DNA from: Scolanthus callimorphus | Lineage: Eukaryota > Cnidaria > Anthozoa > Actiniaria > Edwardsiidae | Direction of reading: 5' to 3' | DNA length: 64,000 nucleotides | NCBI GenBank assembly: GCA_033964015.1 | Contig: CM066914.1 | Span: 21,487,023-21,551,022, forward strand | In this document: positions 51,273 to 63,285 of the stretch, piece by piece | Numbering within the stretch: position 1 is the stretch's first letter | Layout: each line of letters begins with the position of its first letter | Translations under genes and position numbers: made by a program | The notes under the pieces: generated by a model | Told to the model about the DNA's origin: nothing | Database searches by the model: none | Seen by the model: only the letters and a program-made list of their open reading frames with translations

Positions 51273-51853
51273 TATGTATCCGTCAATTCCAGCGGTGACC
51301 ATTCCCCCCCCCCCCCCCCCCGGGACACCGTGGGGCATTTGCGCACCACTGCCTTCCCTGGGGTGGGGAATTTTGAACATTTTGCTGGCCCCAGGGTCGG
51401 GAATTGTTTTTCCCCCTGGGGAGGGGGTGGGGAATTTTGGTTTCTCATCTCAAGCGCGTCCGGGTTTTGCGAACTACAACACCAGTTACAATAACTATCG
51501 TTTGGCAGTTGCAAAGTCCCAGTTACAGAAAATAACGCCACATAAAATATAATGCAGAGCATGGCCCGTATACACCACGTTTGGGGAAGACACATTTGCA
51601 CATTTCGCAGTTAACGTCTTCTCCATAGAGAAGAAACAGATTTCGCAATTTCGTCTCAGTGGAAAAAAAAACATAAAAATGAATTGACACACTATAAAAA
51701 AGTTCCAATTTCGCAAAAAGTCAAGTAACATAACTGTGAAATAGTTGCTCTGCAAATAGAATAAAGGTAAATTTCGCATTGAGAGATTCCGGAGACAATT
51801 TGCAGAAATGGCTAGAACGGCGAATGGCCTAGGAATGTCTACCGATATTGTAT
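51273..51853. mobile_element. Truncated copy of the 3352-4788 TIR element
   Basis: It shares ATGTATC.GTCAATTCCAGC, GGTGACC, a C-tract, GGACACCGTGGGGCATTTG, AATTTCG.CTCAGTGGAAA and the CTCTGCAAATAGAATAAAGG...GGAATGTCTACCGATATTGT block. It lacks the nested 3513-4324 insertion and the right-hand terminus. Confidence 0.8.
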
Positions 51854-52195
51854 AGGGGTATATGGTATAGGGGTATATGCCGCCTTATCATCCCACTTGA
51901 GTTCGTCCGCCAATCAGGAACGAGATCTACTGTCCTGATATTCTACGGTATCGGGTCACTGACCTGATATGCGATTAAATATCAGGGCCAGTTCATCTAA
52001 AACTCTTGTAAAAGACTTGAAAAATAGTTAAAACATCAATTTTCTTTAGTAAAATAATCAGAATAAATATAGTCTGGAGTTCGCGACGGCAAAAACCACA
52101 AAATGGTTTTCTGTCGCGACGGCAAAATGAAGTTCGATCTTTACAAAAACGCAACCGTTTTTCTTTATTTGGATGTTTAGGTGGGATGATAAATA

Positions 52196-52332
52196 ATGGG
52201 ACAAATTTGGTTGATTCTGCAAAATATCAGAGCTCGTTTGGTCTCGCCATGGGTATTTTGGCTCGATCGACTGCGCACGGCTCGACCAAACTCGCTTGAC
52301 ATTTTGCCGAATCCAAACAAATTTGCCCGATT
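52196..52332. repeat. Imperfect fold-back
   Basis: GGGACAAATTTGGTTGATTC...GCAAAAT...CTCGTTTGGTC at the left is matched by GACCAAACTCG...ATTTTGC...GAATCCAAACAAATTTGCCC at the right. Confidence 0.65.
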
Positions 52333-53457
52333 ATATATAACTATAGGGTATGGTTTGGGGGCTCCTGAGGTCTGCTGTAGGGTATCATTTTTCGCTTGTT
52401 TGGTCTATGATAGATAGGGTATCGATTTTTCTTGTTTGCTCCCTAATAGGGTATGTATTTCGGTATGGCTACCCTACAAACAATTTCGATCAAAGTTGTA
52501 CCACATTTAGTGATAAAGACAGTTTATTTTAAACTCTTTACATGATTAACAAAATTCCGCTTTGATCGTGACCATCCGGTACTAGGACCACCATCTGTAA
52601 AGAAACTGAGATATATTTCATGAGTCGTTCGGACTGATGCTCAGGGTACTTCACCTTTTACGTCAAATTATTTCGCTAGAAATATTCGTGATCTTTAGCG
52701 AAAAGAGGCAATTAGTTGAATAGCTCAATGAACGTGTGTGAGATGAATATGGCCAACACCAACATTCAACTCGAGGAGACAATGGAGTCATCCGGGCTTA
52801 GTTGTATGGTTCGTTAAAAACCTACAATTAAACAACAACAGGGTACTATTAATTGGCTTCACGTTCTATGGCTAATTAACGATGGTGTTGGTCTGATGGT
52901 TATTCGGTACTCGGACGAACAAATGGAATTTGCAGTGCAACGCAATTTGAGGATTGTGAAAAGCAGTGTCATAAAGGCCAGGCTTTCTTCGCTTTTTACG
53001 TTTTTTTTTACAACAAAATTACCTTTTATCAAATCAGGGAAGTGTAGTCAAAATCATATATCAGTTTTACACTTCACGGTATAAATGTATAGTTACTTGG
53101 GCACGGAAAATGTTGATTGGAATAGTTTCCCCAGCCAGCACGATCAAAATGCCACAAAACACACAAAAAGAACTGAAATAAACTCAAAAACATTAAAATA
53201 AAGAAATTTCCAAACATAAGTTACAACTTCAGTTTATTTTTTCCGGCCAGGAACCTTAATATTTTTGCGCGGGCCAGCAAAGATGATGAAATACAAAAGG
53301 GTTTTCAGTTAGAGGCTAAGTTTCTGGCTTTTTGCAAGCCAACAGCGAAAGGACCGGCGAGGAACAATTAGTTTCTGAAGACTCAGGTCCGTTGTGTGCC
53401 AGTGGCTGTTCGAGAAAGTTTACAGCTATAAAAGTCGTTGTTTCAAAATTTGGAATC
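52333..53457. other. Non-coding region
   Basis: Short AGGGTAT-rich segment at about 52345-52470, otherwise unique. No gene recognised. Confidence 0.4.
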
Positions 53458-53632
53458 TTTCGTTCTGTTCCGCCAGTCAAACAACCTAAGCCAATCAAGA
53501 GCTTTCCTTGTTTCGCCCCGTGCAATCGACTGGCTTTCTGTCGCGACGAAAAGCCAGTCGACTGCACTAGACGAAACACGACCAAAGCTGATTGGCTTAG
53601 ATGGTTTGACTGGCGACAGAAAAAGAAAAATG
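53458..53632. repeat. Fold-back MITE related to 7654-7942
   Basis: Arms carry GTTCCGCCAGTCAAAC, TTTCGCCCCGTGCAATCGAC and their complements. The same ordered blocks occur in intron 3 of the P5C reductase gene. Confidence 0.7.
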
Positions 53633-53681
53633 AAACCACAATTAGAACATTCACAGCGCGTCAAACTCTTTGGCTATAATA

Positions 53682-54482
53682 AGGCTGCGTTCATTATGTA
53701 TACTACAGGGGGGGGGGGGGGGGGGGGGAGGATTTTTTTTGACAATGCAAATTTTCAGATCCCCCCAAGGCACAACATATTTTTTACGAATCCCCCCTCT
53801 TGGTCAAAAGGAAAAAAACATGCCCCCCCCCCCCCGACATTTTTTCAATTTATATGTCGAGGTAGGGTCGCGTCAATAACATTTTTTCAAAAGATGCAGA
53901 ACAAGGCTCAATAATAAAAAAAAGCGTAAAAATGCAAATAAAATCCTAGGTGGCGGAACTTTTTGTGTGTAGTGACTTTCTACCAAGCGTTCTGGTGCGC
54001 TTCTCGATTGGAACCTTACTACATAGACTGAGTATCATTTATTTTGTATTTGATTGTTTGGTTTGTTTTCCGTTTTCCGTCAGCAATTTTGACATAAAGC
54101 TACAAGACTATTAATCAAAAGCCCAAAGGCGTTTTGTCTGGCAGACAAAAGTCACTGAAGAGGACCTCGAGGAATTGTGGTAAAACAAGAAGGCCTTTTA
54201 CAATTTTTTAAGTTTATAAGTCTTTATGCGCGCGAAGCTATTTTCAACATATCAGTTGAAAGAGGGTAAATACACGAGAATAGTAGTGCAAGTGATATTT
54301 CTTCAGGAGATCAAACTCGGTGTTTAAAATATATATAATACCTCAACAAAAATATTCATCCCCCTTAATGTTATGAAAAAAACTTGACATCCCCCTTTTC
54401 CAGTTGCTAAATTTTGAGATCCCCCCTCAAATCCTCTGTCCCCCCCCCCCCCCCCCTGTAGTATACATAATGAATGCAGCCT
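53682..54482. mobile_element. TIR element with G21/C17 tracts
   Basis: AGGCTGCGTTCATTATGTAT...ACTACAG plus 21 G at the left and 17 C plus CTGTAGT...ATACATAATGAATGCAGCCT at the right. The interior has GATCCCCCC-type blocks in both orientations. No coding capacity. Confidence 0.85.
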
Positions 54483-57090
54483 AAAGAGAAATACGTGGGT
54501 TTTCGCGGATTAAATCCGCAGGTTTACGGGAAATCACCTGTTCTTTGATTATACAACCAGCTTCTTTACAGTTGACCCTTTTCAATAGTGCAGGCATAAG
54601 TTGAGTACAGTGATTTGGGCATGACTCATACTCAGTAAAATAGCAAGTCATTCCTTGTTCAGCATAATCGTTGCCACCCATCACGTACCCACCACCGTCA
54701 AGCAGGACTAAACAATACCTTAAATTAGTCCATGGATGAACTATTAAAATTGAAATTGTCCCCGAAGACACAAGAAATGGTTGAGTCATGAACCTGCTTC
54801 ATCGTGGTTGCCCTGCCATTCATGAGCTTCGTTTCTATAGCTTTGATTGGGCATTTTCCTGAAAGACCTTCTTGAATAGTTTAGAGTTTTAAAACACAAA
54901 CATACCGCAGGTGCACTGTGAACTGTGCAACATCAGTTAGACAATGCAACTTTGATGCAAAGATTCAACAGTTTTGCAGGTTTTCGACTCTGTGAAGAGC
55001 GCACGTTAAAATAAAGCCCTTCTTCAGCCTAAAGACAACATAATTGAAATCATTTCTCTTATAGATAGAACTAGGCCTTTATCTTGTAAAGCACAATTAA
55101 ATAGCACCATATAATTGTCAATTCGTGTTTTTTTTTTGTTATTCTCTCGCTGTTTTATATCATTTCCCTAGTTGTGTGGTCGCGTTCGCTCCGACAGTCG
55201 CGCCCAAACATTTATTTCACCCGCGAACATCAACTATTATTGTTACATCGTGCTCTCTTCACAGTAGAAAGCCTGCAAAACTATCGAGTCCGTTTGCATT
55301 AATACTTAATGTGCTTTGAGATATCTACAAATACGTTTCTAGCTTCGTTAGCTCTTCCATATTCATGGGCGCGTCGTTTATGAGCAACGTTTCTTGTATA
55401 CAATTGTAGGTTGCCTCCCTAGAAAAAAGGGAAACACATTGCCAGTGAAACGACTGTAGAGATGAACCCAACGTGCTGTGTTCAATGTTTCCCTTTTACT
55501 CACTGAAAGAGGTTGTTACGGCGCATATGCCCCTCACATAGCAACAATCTATAGATTTGCTGGCCTTGTGCAATCCTTTCTATTTTGCTGCATGGAATCA
55601 TGCAAATAAACCATGTTTATTTATTGTACTCTATTATTTCAATTCCAATTATTTATTAGCGTAAAGACGCCATCTTTTTGTGCTATTGTGTCGAGGTAAT
55701 AACTTAGCTCCGCTTCGGCTTGTTGCTTAGGAATCCGTCCAACACATCATTAACAGGCTTCAGTGCGATTGAATTTATGCACGATATAATGAAAGTTCAG
55801 GATTTTTAAAAAAAAACTCACCCGTACTTACTTGAGGAAAAAAAGAATTTCGAAATTTGCAGTTTAGTGACATTCTTAATTTTAAAGGAGCGCGGGTGCG
55901 GTCAGGTCTGAGGAGCTTGACCCAAGTCGCTTCGACTACATTTTCCCGTTTTAACCACTTTTGTCATCGTAAAGGCAGGGGTCCGCTCCCAAAGCGCCTC
56001 CACTGGATCCGAAACTGAATCTCGTATTGCAATCGTTAACTCAAGAAGTGGTTGCTTAGGAGATATATGACACCTGATATATGATATATATATATATATA
56101 TATATATAATAATAAATATAATACTAACGATCAAATATAGAGGATAAAAATGCATAACGGTTAGATTTACCAGGAAAGAGCGGTGTCTTGACTGGAAACA
56201 AACTACTCCGGTTTTCTGCAGACCTTTATCTATTTTGCTGCGAATCATGCAAATAAACCATATTATCCATTGTTCCCTAATTATTAAATTCCAATTATTT
56301 ATTTGCATGAACACACCAATCTTTTGTTGTTATTGTGTCGAGGTAATTACTTAGGAATCCCTCCAAACACATCACAGGACAGGCTTCAGTAATGGAATTT
56401 ATGTACGATAGTTTTACGGGCATTTCTATAAAACGCATTCGTGGGCATTCCCAAGGATTACTTTCCACCAAAGAAGTATAAATCAAAATTAAAATAACTG
56501 GTATAATACAACAAAAGCCATTTTTGTATAGTAACTGAAGTTGATCAGGTGAGAGATTCTGTATGTTTTAACATCAAGGAAAAACGTGGATTACTTTAGA
56601 ATCCCGTGTATGACATCTCTTTTAGCTTCTTGGAAATTGAGGACGAAAATAGCACTCAAAAAGGCGAAATTGCCCTCGTCGCTGCACGACTCGTGCGATG
56701 TCGCTTTTTCGTGCTATTTTCTTGGCGGAATCTAGCCTCCTGAAGCTTTGAATAATCCTATAGAATCCTATGATATCTCTTTTTTGTTGAAATTGAGGAC
56801 GAGATATCATATCATACGATTCAAGTATATTCAAAGTCGGTAGATTCTGCCGAAAATAGCACTCAAAAAGGCGATATCGCTTTTTTTCGTGCTATGTTCT
56901 TAGCGGAATCTAGCCCCCTGAGGCTTTGAATAATCCTATAGAATCCCATAGCTCCTCAGCCATAGCTCAGTATGGCTGAAAGCTGAATCCGACTGAAACA
57001 CAGATTGCTATGGGGTTCAAGAAAAACTATCACTTCACTTCACTTGTTATGTGATTAAAATTTATCTATAAATTCAATACTCTTGACAAA
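54483..57090. other. Mostly non-coding region
   Basis: The minus-strand open frame 54481-54789 (102 codons) has several Cys (CYFTEYESCPNHC...NCKEAGC) but no family I know and no clear splice borders. (AT)n lies at about 56081-56108. Near-duplicates of ATTTATTTGCATGAA-type text occur at 55595-55680 and 56238-56340. A degenerate repeat occurs at 56630-56950 (AATAGCACTCAAAAAGGCGA and TTTGAATAATCCTATAGAATCC, each twice). Confidence 0.4.
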
Positions 57091-57342
57091 AGTCCAGTTT
57101 CGAATTCTCTAATCTACCGCTGAATAGGCATCAACGGCGCATAAATACAGTGGGAGCCTCGAGTGGAACCCGAAAGTTGCGCCACCAACGAAAAGTTTTG
57201 CCTATTGTCTTCATTCAAGCTGCATCAGTTTCTCGTTGGTATTCACAACTTTTTCTACTTCAAAAACCGAGGCTCCCACTGTATTTATGCGCCGCCGATG
57301 CCCATTCAGCGGTAGATTAGATAATTTCGAAACTGGACTATA
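57091..57342. repeat. Fold-back MITE
   Basis: GTCCAGTTTCGAAT...AATCTACCGCTGAATAGGC at the left is inverted at the right, with CAGTGGGAGCCTCG closing the inner arms. Confidence 0.75.
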
Positions 57343-57499
57343 GCGCTGTTCACGCTGACGTCATCCATTGTTATTAATGTGCCAACCAGATATCGATTGG
57401 TTCACAGAACAAAGGGCGCTATTCAATCTACGGTTGGCACATTAGCATTACAATGAAAATGTTGATAAACAGTGAATAGCGCTATTGCCCCGGGGTGGC

Positions 57500-57620
57500 A
57501 TGGTCTCTTTTAGGGGTAATCGTGATCTTCAATAAATTTTAGGGAGATTAATATCTTTTAGGGCCGAAACTGTGATCTTCAATAAATTTTAGGGAGACGG
57601 TATCTTTTAGGGCCGAAAAC
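57500..57620. repeat. Short tandem duplication
   Basis: Two ~64-bp units containing GTGATCTTCAATAAATTTTAGGGAG-type text (the shared block is split between 57528 and 57592) and ATCTTTTAGGGCCGAAA. Confidence 0.7.
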
Positions 57621-57864
57621 TATCGCCGAGAAGACGACAAATTAGAAACAAACACGGACATTTCTTGATGGGTATCTTTCACCTTTTACCTGTGTCTTTC
57701 GTGCGCCTACTTGGTACTAAGACTTCATCTTTTAGGGTATATTTTTTTGAGCCACGCCATGGCCCGCCATGTTTGGTAACTGTTAGGGGTGAAACTGAAA
57801 ATTTCCGACGATCATCCCCGACAAAAAAATATTGGAGTCCCCCCCCCCCCCCCCCCCCCCCCCC

Positions 57865-59282
57865 GGGACTATTGCGTTCTCCATGATAGCCACCTGCTAT
57901 ATGCCGACGATCTGGTGCTTGTAGCAAGGAACGAAAAATTACTCCAGCAGTATCTGGATTATTTAAGTGTCTTTGTAGAAAAAACGGAATGAGACTTAAT
58001 CTCGAAAAAACAAAAGTGGTCGTGTTTAACAACACAGGAAAAGCAATGAGCAATTACATGTTTAAATATCAAAACAAAATCGTACAAAACGTGACGTCAT
58101 ATAAGTATCTAGGGCTGACTTTTAGTGCTGTGGGTACCTTTAATCTAGCCAAAAGCGAGCTAAAGAAAGTAGCCCTTAAAGTTCTCTTTAAACTTAAAAC
58201 GACAATGGGAGACAGCTTCAGAACCGACCTCAGACTGACCTTGGATCTATTTGACAGTTTGATAAAGCCAATCCTACCTTATGGTAGTGAAATCTGGGGG
58301 GTCGATGCGCCAAGAAAGGAACGTGACCCAATCGAGGCTGTCCATACAAAATTCTGTAAACTAGTACTTGGAGTAGGCAAGAAAGCAACAAATAATGCAT
58401 GTAGGGCCGAACTCGGAAGATACCCTCTATCATTCGATGCCAAATACAGGGCGTTTAATTTTCTAACCAAACTCGAAGAGCCCAGAAGTGGCTTCATGTC
58501 GCATCACGTGTTTCTCGACTGCTTAGAACTAAATAATAAAACAGACTGGCTAGTGAAAATCAAAGACATGATTTATACGCTGGGTCTCGGTGAGCTTTGG
58601 ATAAACATGACCGAGGCACAGCGTATCAATCTGCAACACGCGAAAGCCCTACTCAAGCAAAGGCTTCAGGACATAGAATTTCAAAATTGGCTAAGTGAAG
58701 TGTCGGATGACGACAAAAAAAGGGACATAAAAACAAACTCCGTACCTATCGAACCTTCAAACTCACTTACACACTAGAACTTATCTACTTAACGTCCATA
58801 CCATCAAGCACAGAATTGCCCTCACGCGCCTGAGGATTAGTGCACACAGATTAGAAATTGAGACCGGGCGGTACGAAAGACCATACAAAAAACCTGAGGA
58901 ACGTATTTGTACTAAATGTGATTAAAAGAAACAGAGGACGAACGTCATTTTTTAGTAAGGTGCAAGCTTTATGATAGACTAAGGAAAGAAGTGCTTGATG
59001 GTATGGAAACAAAGAATCTGATAAAAAAAAAACAGAAATAACGAAGACGTACTCTTTCGCTGCCTTATTAATCCGCCAGGAAAAATACAAAAAGAAGTGA
59101 GTGAGTACGTTTTCAAATGTTTCAAAATGCGTGAAAAATAACAGGTTCCATTTTATTATTAACAACAATATTTTTTTTATATAATTCAGTATATATATTT
59201 TGCCGACCTAAAACCCATGTACGCTAATGTATACGGTGGTAGTGAAATAAATGAATTGAATGAATGAATTGAAATTGATGAA
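57865..59282 (+). mobile_element. 5'-truncated LINE (non-LTR retrotransposon) fragment
   Basis: Begins directly after a 25-base C-run, inside the reverse transcriptase. HLLYADDLVLVARNEK carries the catalytic YADD. The next part is in another frame (57989-58777): LNLEKTKVVVFN, YKYLGLTFSAVGTF, LDLFDSLIKPILPYGSEIWG. A C-terminal segment with ERICTKC...ERHFLVRCKLYDRLR follows in further frames to about 59110. A short 3' UTR ends in ATGAATTGAATGAATG-type repeats. This resembles the CR1/Jockey group. It is dead: truncated, with frameshifts and stops. Confidence 0.88.
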
Positions 59283-59365
59283 AGTGTGGACACTTCCCGG
59301 TTAACCTGCCGCATACTATAACTTATCTTTGTTCTGACCAATATGGGTTCCACTCGGTTTTTTAC

Positions 59366-59587
59366 ATTCTCGAACCTAGGGCTCCCCGGCTCGTCTCCTC
59401 GCGGGGGAGGCTCTGGTGACAGCCACTGACGCATGTGCTAGATTTAATACAGAGCCGCTGGGAGAAAGACCTTTCAGCGCATGCTCCAACGCTCAAAATC
59501 AGCCAATCAGCGACGGCCCTCAAATGGATGTCCCCAGAGCCTCCCCTGCGAGCAGACGAGCCGGGGAGCTCTGGGTACGAGAATGGG
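59366..59587. mobile_element. TIR element (GAGCTCCCCGGCTCGTC ends)
   Basis: ATTCTCGAACCTAGGGCTCC...GGCTCGTC at the left is inverted as GACGAGCCGGGGAGCTCTGG...GTACGAGAAT at the right. A partial copy lies at 14477-14645 and another end at about 59658-59720. Confidence 0.8.
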
Positions 59588-59824
59588 TTTTTTTTAATGC
59601 CCATGCCATTCGAACGGTTATTGTACGCATGCGTTAAGCTATCGATTTATAACATCAACCCATTCTCGTACCTAGAGCTCCCGGTTCGTCACCTCTCGCG
59701 GGAGTGGCTCTGGTGACAGGCATAGCGACGAGAGCTGGACGGACACTGGGAGGGAGAGGAATTTTTCGCTGGCGCACATTTCTCACTCGCTAGTCTCAGT
59801 CTGGAAAGCACGCGGGGGCGCTTG

Positions 59825-60045
59825 CCAATCTCGTACCCAGAGCCCGTCATCTTTTGGCCAGCGGCAAGATTCAGGGCTCTGGGGGAATCGATTTTTAAAA
59901 ACCCAGATTCTGGGTTTCCGGTTTGATTGTTGTATGAAAGTTCGTTACGTTTTTGACCTACCACGCATGCTCACAAATCGGATTCCCCCAGGGCCCTGAA
60001 TCTCGCCGCTGGCCAAAAGATGACGGGCTCTGGGTACGAGGTTGG
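59825..60045. repeat. Palindromic MITE (CCAATCTCGTACCCAGAGCC ends)
   Basis: Arms with GTCATCTTTTGGCCAGCGGC, ATTCAGGGCTCTGGGGGAATC and complements bound a ~80-bp centre. Confidence 0.85.
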
Positions 60046-60303
60046 GGCGCTTGCTACGTAGCTATAGTAACTACGCAAGCTCAGCTCCTAGTGCTCGCAG
60101 CGCCGAGCTTGGCTAGAGTCACACCGGGCCAACATTCGGGGCACCGGATCGACAATTGGAGGTTTAGGAGACCGGTGTGTTATCAAGCGTAAGGGCTTGC
60201 TGCTACCAGTAAACACCCGCGCTGCCCGTCCTTTGTGTCGGTCACGCAACGCTCCCCTCCCAACGAACGGTGCTCACACAAAGGATGGGCTGGCGCGGGA
60301 GAC

Positions 60304-60671
60304 TACCTTATTGGTACTAATTTTCACGGGCACTTAATTTCGCGAAAAAAAGGTCGGCATATTTCGCGGGTCTTTATTTTTGCGATGTGGTTGCAAAATT
60401 ACTTTCTTAGAAAAAAATGAGAATTTTTTCAAGTTTATTTTACACATCTTATTGTTGAAAATCATCAACTCATAACAAAACCAAATTATAGAAACCGCAT
60501 CGCACTATAAGTTCTTTGCAGTTGTATAATACATATTCTTACATTGTAGCCGTGTAGGCTATCAAAGTTGGCGACATTAAAGTTCGTGGGATTTTTTTTT
60601 TCGTGTCTTTAAGTTCGCGATTTTTTTAATCGCGAATTTAAAGCGACGCGAAAATTGGTACCAATAAGGTA
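60304..60671. repeat. TIR MITE (TACCTTATTGGTAC ends)
   Basis: TACCTTATTGGTAC...AATTTTC and GAAAATTGGTACCAATAAGGTA are inverted. The interior is rich in TTCGCG blocks in both directions. Confidence 0.75.
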
Positions 60672-60808
60672 TGTTTCCAGGGGCTTATCTCGGTTTTCAG
60701 CCGTGAAGGGGTTTGGTGCAGCCGCGATCCTCTGGCATCGTTAGAAAAATGACACCAACCAAGAGTGGATTAACAAGAGTTAGAATCTTTCGTACAGTAT
60801 TTGTCCAC

Positions 60809-61080
60809 ATCACAGTCAGAAAAGTGTCTATTTTTAGATTTGAGTTTCGCGCGCGATAGTATTCGAATGCTCAGGCTCGAATGCTCGTATACCCAATACA
60901 CAACAAAATAGAGAATATCCTACCTTATCTTTGCGATTTTAACGGTTTTTCCATTGATCTGCGATATAATTTTAGGCTGGATCTCACAACTGTTCGCGTG
61001 GCGAGAAAGTGGGAACCCTGTGGATGACGAATTTTCGCGGGCATCCTAGTTCTAAAAATAGACACTTTTCTGACTGTGAT
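60809..61080. repeat. TIR MITE (ATCACAGTCAGAAAAGTGTC ends)
   Basis: A 30-bp perfect terminal inversion (through ATTTTTAGA) closes 272 bp without coding capacity. Confidence 0.85.
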
Positions 61081-62855
61081 TCGGGCAAATATGGAAACTA
61101 CTACCCACTACGGCTGGGGCGCCGAGCCTAGTCAGAGGCCAGAGTAAACCACATTCCAATCATTATAATAAGCTTCTTTAATCTATTTATGTTTATTTAA
61201 CTTTATTGTCTCACAAAACTCCCTCTGAACTAAGCCGCCTAAGCCGTATTAACTCGTCACACGGTAAACATTATGCATGCCTCTTATTTACATTCATTTC
61301 TAGCAGTTTGAACATAGCATGTCAGATTCCAAATTCTATTCTATTAAGGTTTATTAAATGTAAGTTAGCTCATTTGTACAGATCTGAGAAAAGCGTATCT
61401 GAAAAATAAATAATTAACATTGAAAATATTGCATATTGCTATCTCAGTGCTTGGTACGATTAGCACTCGCATACATGTATCAGGCGTTCTTCATTGAAAA
61501 AGTAGAAGAGAAATTTGGTTTGTCCGTTATTATCAGTGCCAAATGTATGAATATTTCAAAACTAGAGACTGACTGGGGTTAACATGGCTGGCGCTGAAGC
61601 TGTTACAATTTTCATCAAACGCTCGCTTTTTGATATTGGTGACTTCAATGACAATCCTATAAAAAAGTGACCTTTGAAAACTTTAATCCTCTGGTCTGGG
61701 TATTTATTTTACAAAATTCCATGAATTTTCGAAAGCAATACATCCAGATAAAGTCGGTCCAGAGGCAGAGTAGCCCAGTCTAGAAAAGGCGCGAGCGAGT
61801 TGTGTGGAACACCTCAAAATTTTAGCAAAAATCTCGTATTTTGATAAACTTTCACGCTGAGGAGTCTTCTAGTCATCACGTAAATACATCGGACATTAAG
61901 GGACATATCCCGATTGACTTGTTAGAGAATGGTTTACCATGACGAAGATAAATTCACCTCGAAAGTTGAGAGAAGCTTAAAAATTTCAAGAACATGGGAA
62001 AGAAGAACTTGGAATTCAAATGTCCTTGTTGAATTCAGCCTGATCTTAAATTTTCAGGAATTCAAGTCTCAAATTTTGTTAGAAAGTTCATCAGTTGCTA
62101 GTTTTTATTCTTTGGACCTCGAGCCTCTGGTTCCCAGGGTAATCAGTTGCATGTCCTAAAATAAATAAAGGTACATTACCCGATTGACTTGTCAGTGAAT
62201 GGCTAGGCGATAGATTCACCTCGAAAGTTGTGTGAAGCTTAAGAAATTCACGGAAATGAGACAAGTACTTGGAATTCAACGTTGAACTCAGCCTGATCTT
62301 AAATTTTCACTGCCGAATCTCAGTCTCAACGTTCGTATAAACATGGTTCTTTTACGAAAGAGTGTAGTGCGCAAGCGCGGGCTTGCCAGTATTTTGATGA
62401 TGCAGCGGTCGCAATATTCTCGCTATGGTAGGTCACCGTATAATACCATAACGATCTCAAAACATGCAGGTTTTGAAATGACTACTAAAAACTGTCAAAA
62501 CACTAGTTGTAGTCATTCCTGAACCATAGCCATCAAATACACTGGTTAATGAAAAAGTAGTGGAGCAGTGTTCCGTGATAAAATTGTATTGGAGTTTGAT
62601 AACCGTTTGCTTTGTTGTACAGTTTTTCTCAGTGTAAACAATTCGCGTTCTTTGTTGTCCAAAGCTGCCTCAGCTCTCTTCACCACTTTCAGTGATTTTG
62701 TAAAAAAAATTCCAATTTTCGTTATTGTTTGATCAACAATAACATTTTGCAAAGTCAAAGAATGCGTCTTGCGCAATCTCGGAACTTATATCCACGCATT
62801 TATGTACAAAGAAATCAACTCAAAGTCATTGTATAAATTAAACATTCGCGTTCAT
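61081..62855. other. Non-coding region with a degenerate duplication
   Basis: About 61905-62080 and 62170-62340 are diverged direct copies (shared CCCGATTGACTTGT, TTCACCTCGAAAGTTG, AGCCTGATCTTAAATTTTCA). No gene was recognised. Confidence 0.5.
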
Positions 62856-63285
62856 TCACTTGGACATACTCTTTCTCCTCTCTTCTGGTGAATGGATCAT
62901 CAGTAATTCTATTAAATCAAAGTCATCGGTGAAATCAAATGCTGTGTTACCATTGTAGTCAGCGATATCCGGATTCGCGCCCTTTTTACAAAAACCTTGC
63001 CATTTCAATGTTCCCACTCTGTACACAATAATGGAGCGGCGTTCGACCTCGCTCGTCCAGCATGTTGACTTCCGCGCCGAGATTGATCAGCATTCTCACG
63101 CATTTTAGGTTCCCCTCAAGTGCGAGCTGGTGTAATGCTGGCCCCTGGTTACTCTGTGTCCCGTTTATTATAGACTTTGGGTCGACGCTTGGACGCTTTA
63201 GAAAGGATGACATCTCCGACGAATCACCCTCTTTTACCATGTCCAAAAACACGACATCGTGCGGAAATTTCACGCTTCTATCCAT
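62856..63285 (-). CDS. ppp1r27: PPP1R27-like ankyrin-repeat PP1 regulator, single-base frameshift
   Basis: The ATG is at 63283-63285. The N-terminus RSVKFPHDVVFLDMVKEGD matches PPP1R27 and carries an RVxF-type protein phosphatase 1 docking site (R-S-V-K-F). Two ankyrin repeats follow (QGPALHQLALEGNLKCVRMLINLGAEVN and ERGRTPLHYCVQSGNIEMARFL). The first frame then stops at 62986, but the expected continuation (KKGANPDIADYNGNTAFDF...DLIELLMIH) is open in the next frame to a stop at 62856-62858. The total of ~140 aa would suit the family (~154). The break lies in TTTTTGTAAAAAGG. It is a mutation or a sequence error; otherwise the protein ends at 99 residues. No intron is visible. Confidence 0.8.

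Noticed and set aside
54481..54789. Cys-containing 102-aa minus-strand frame
   Set aside because: No recognised family or clear splice sites; it also abuts a TIR element end at 54482.
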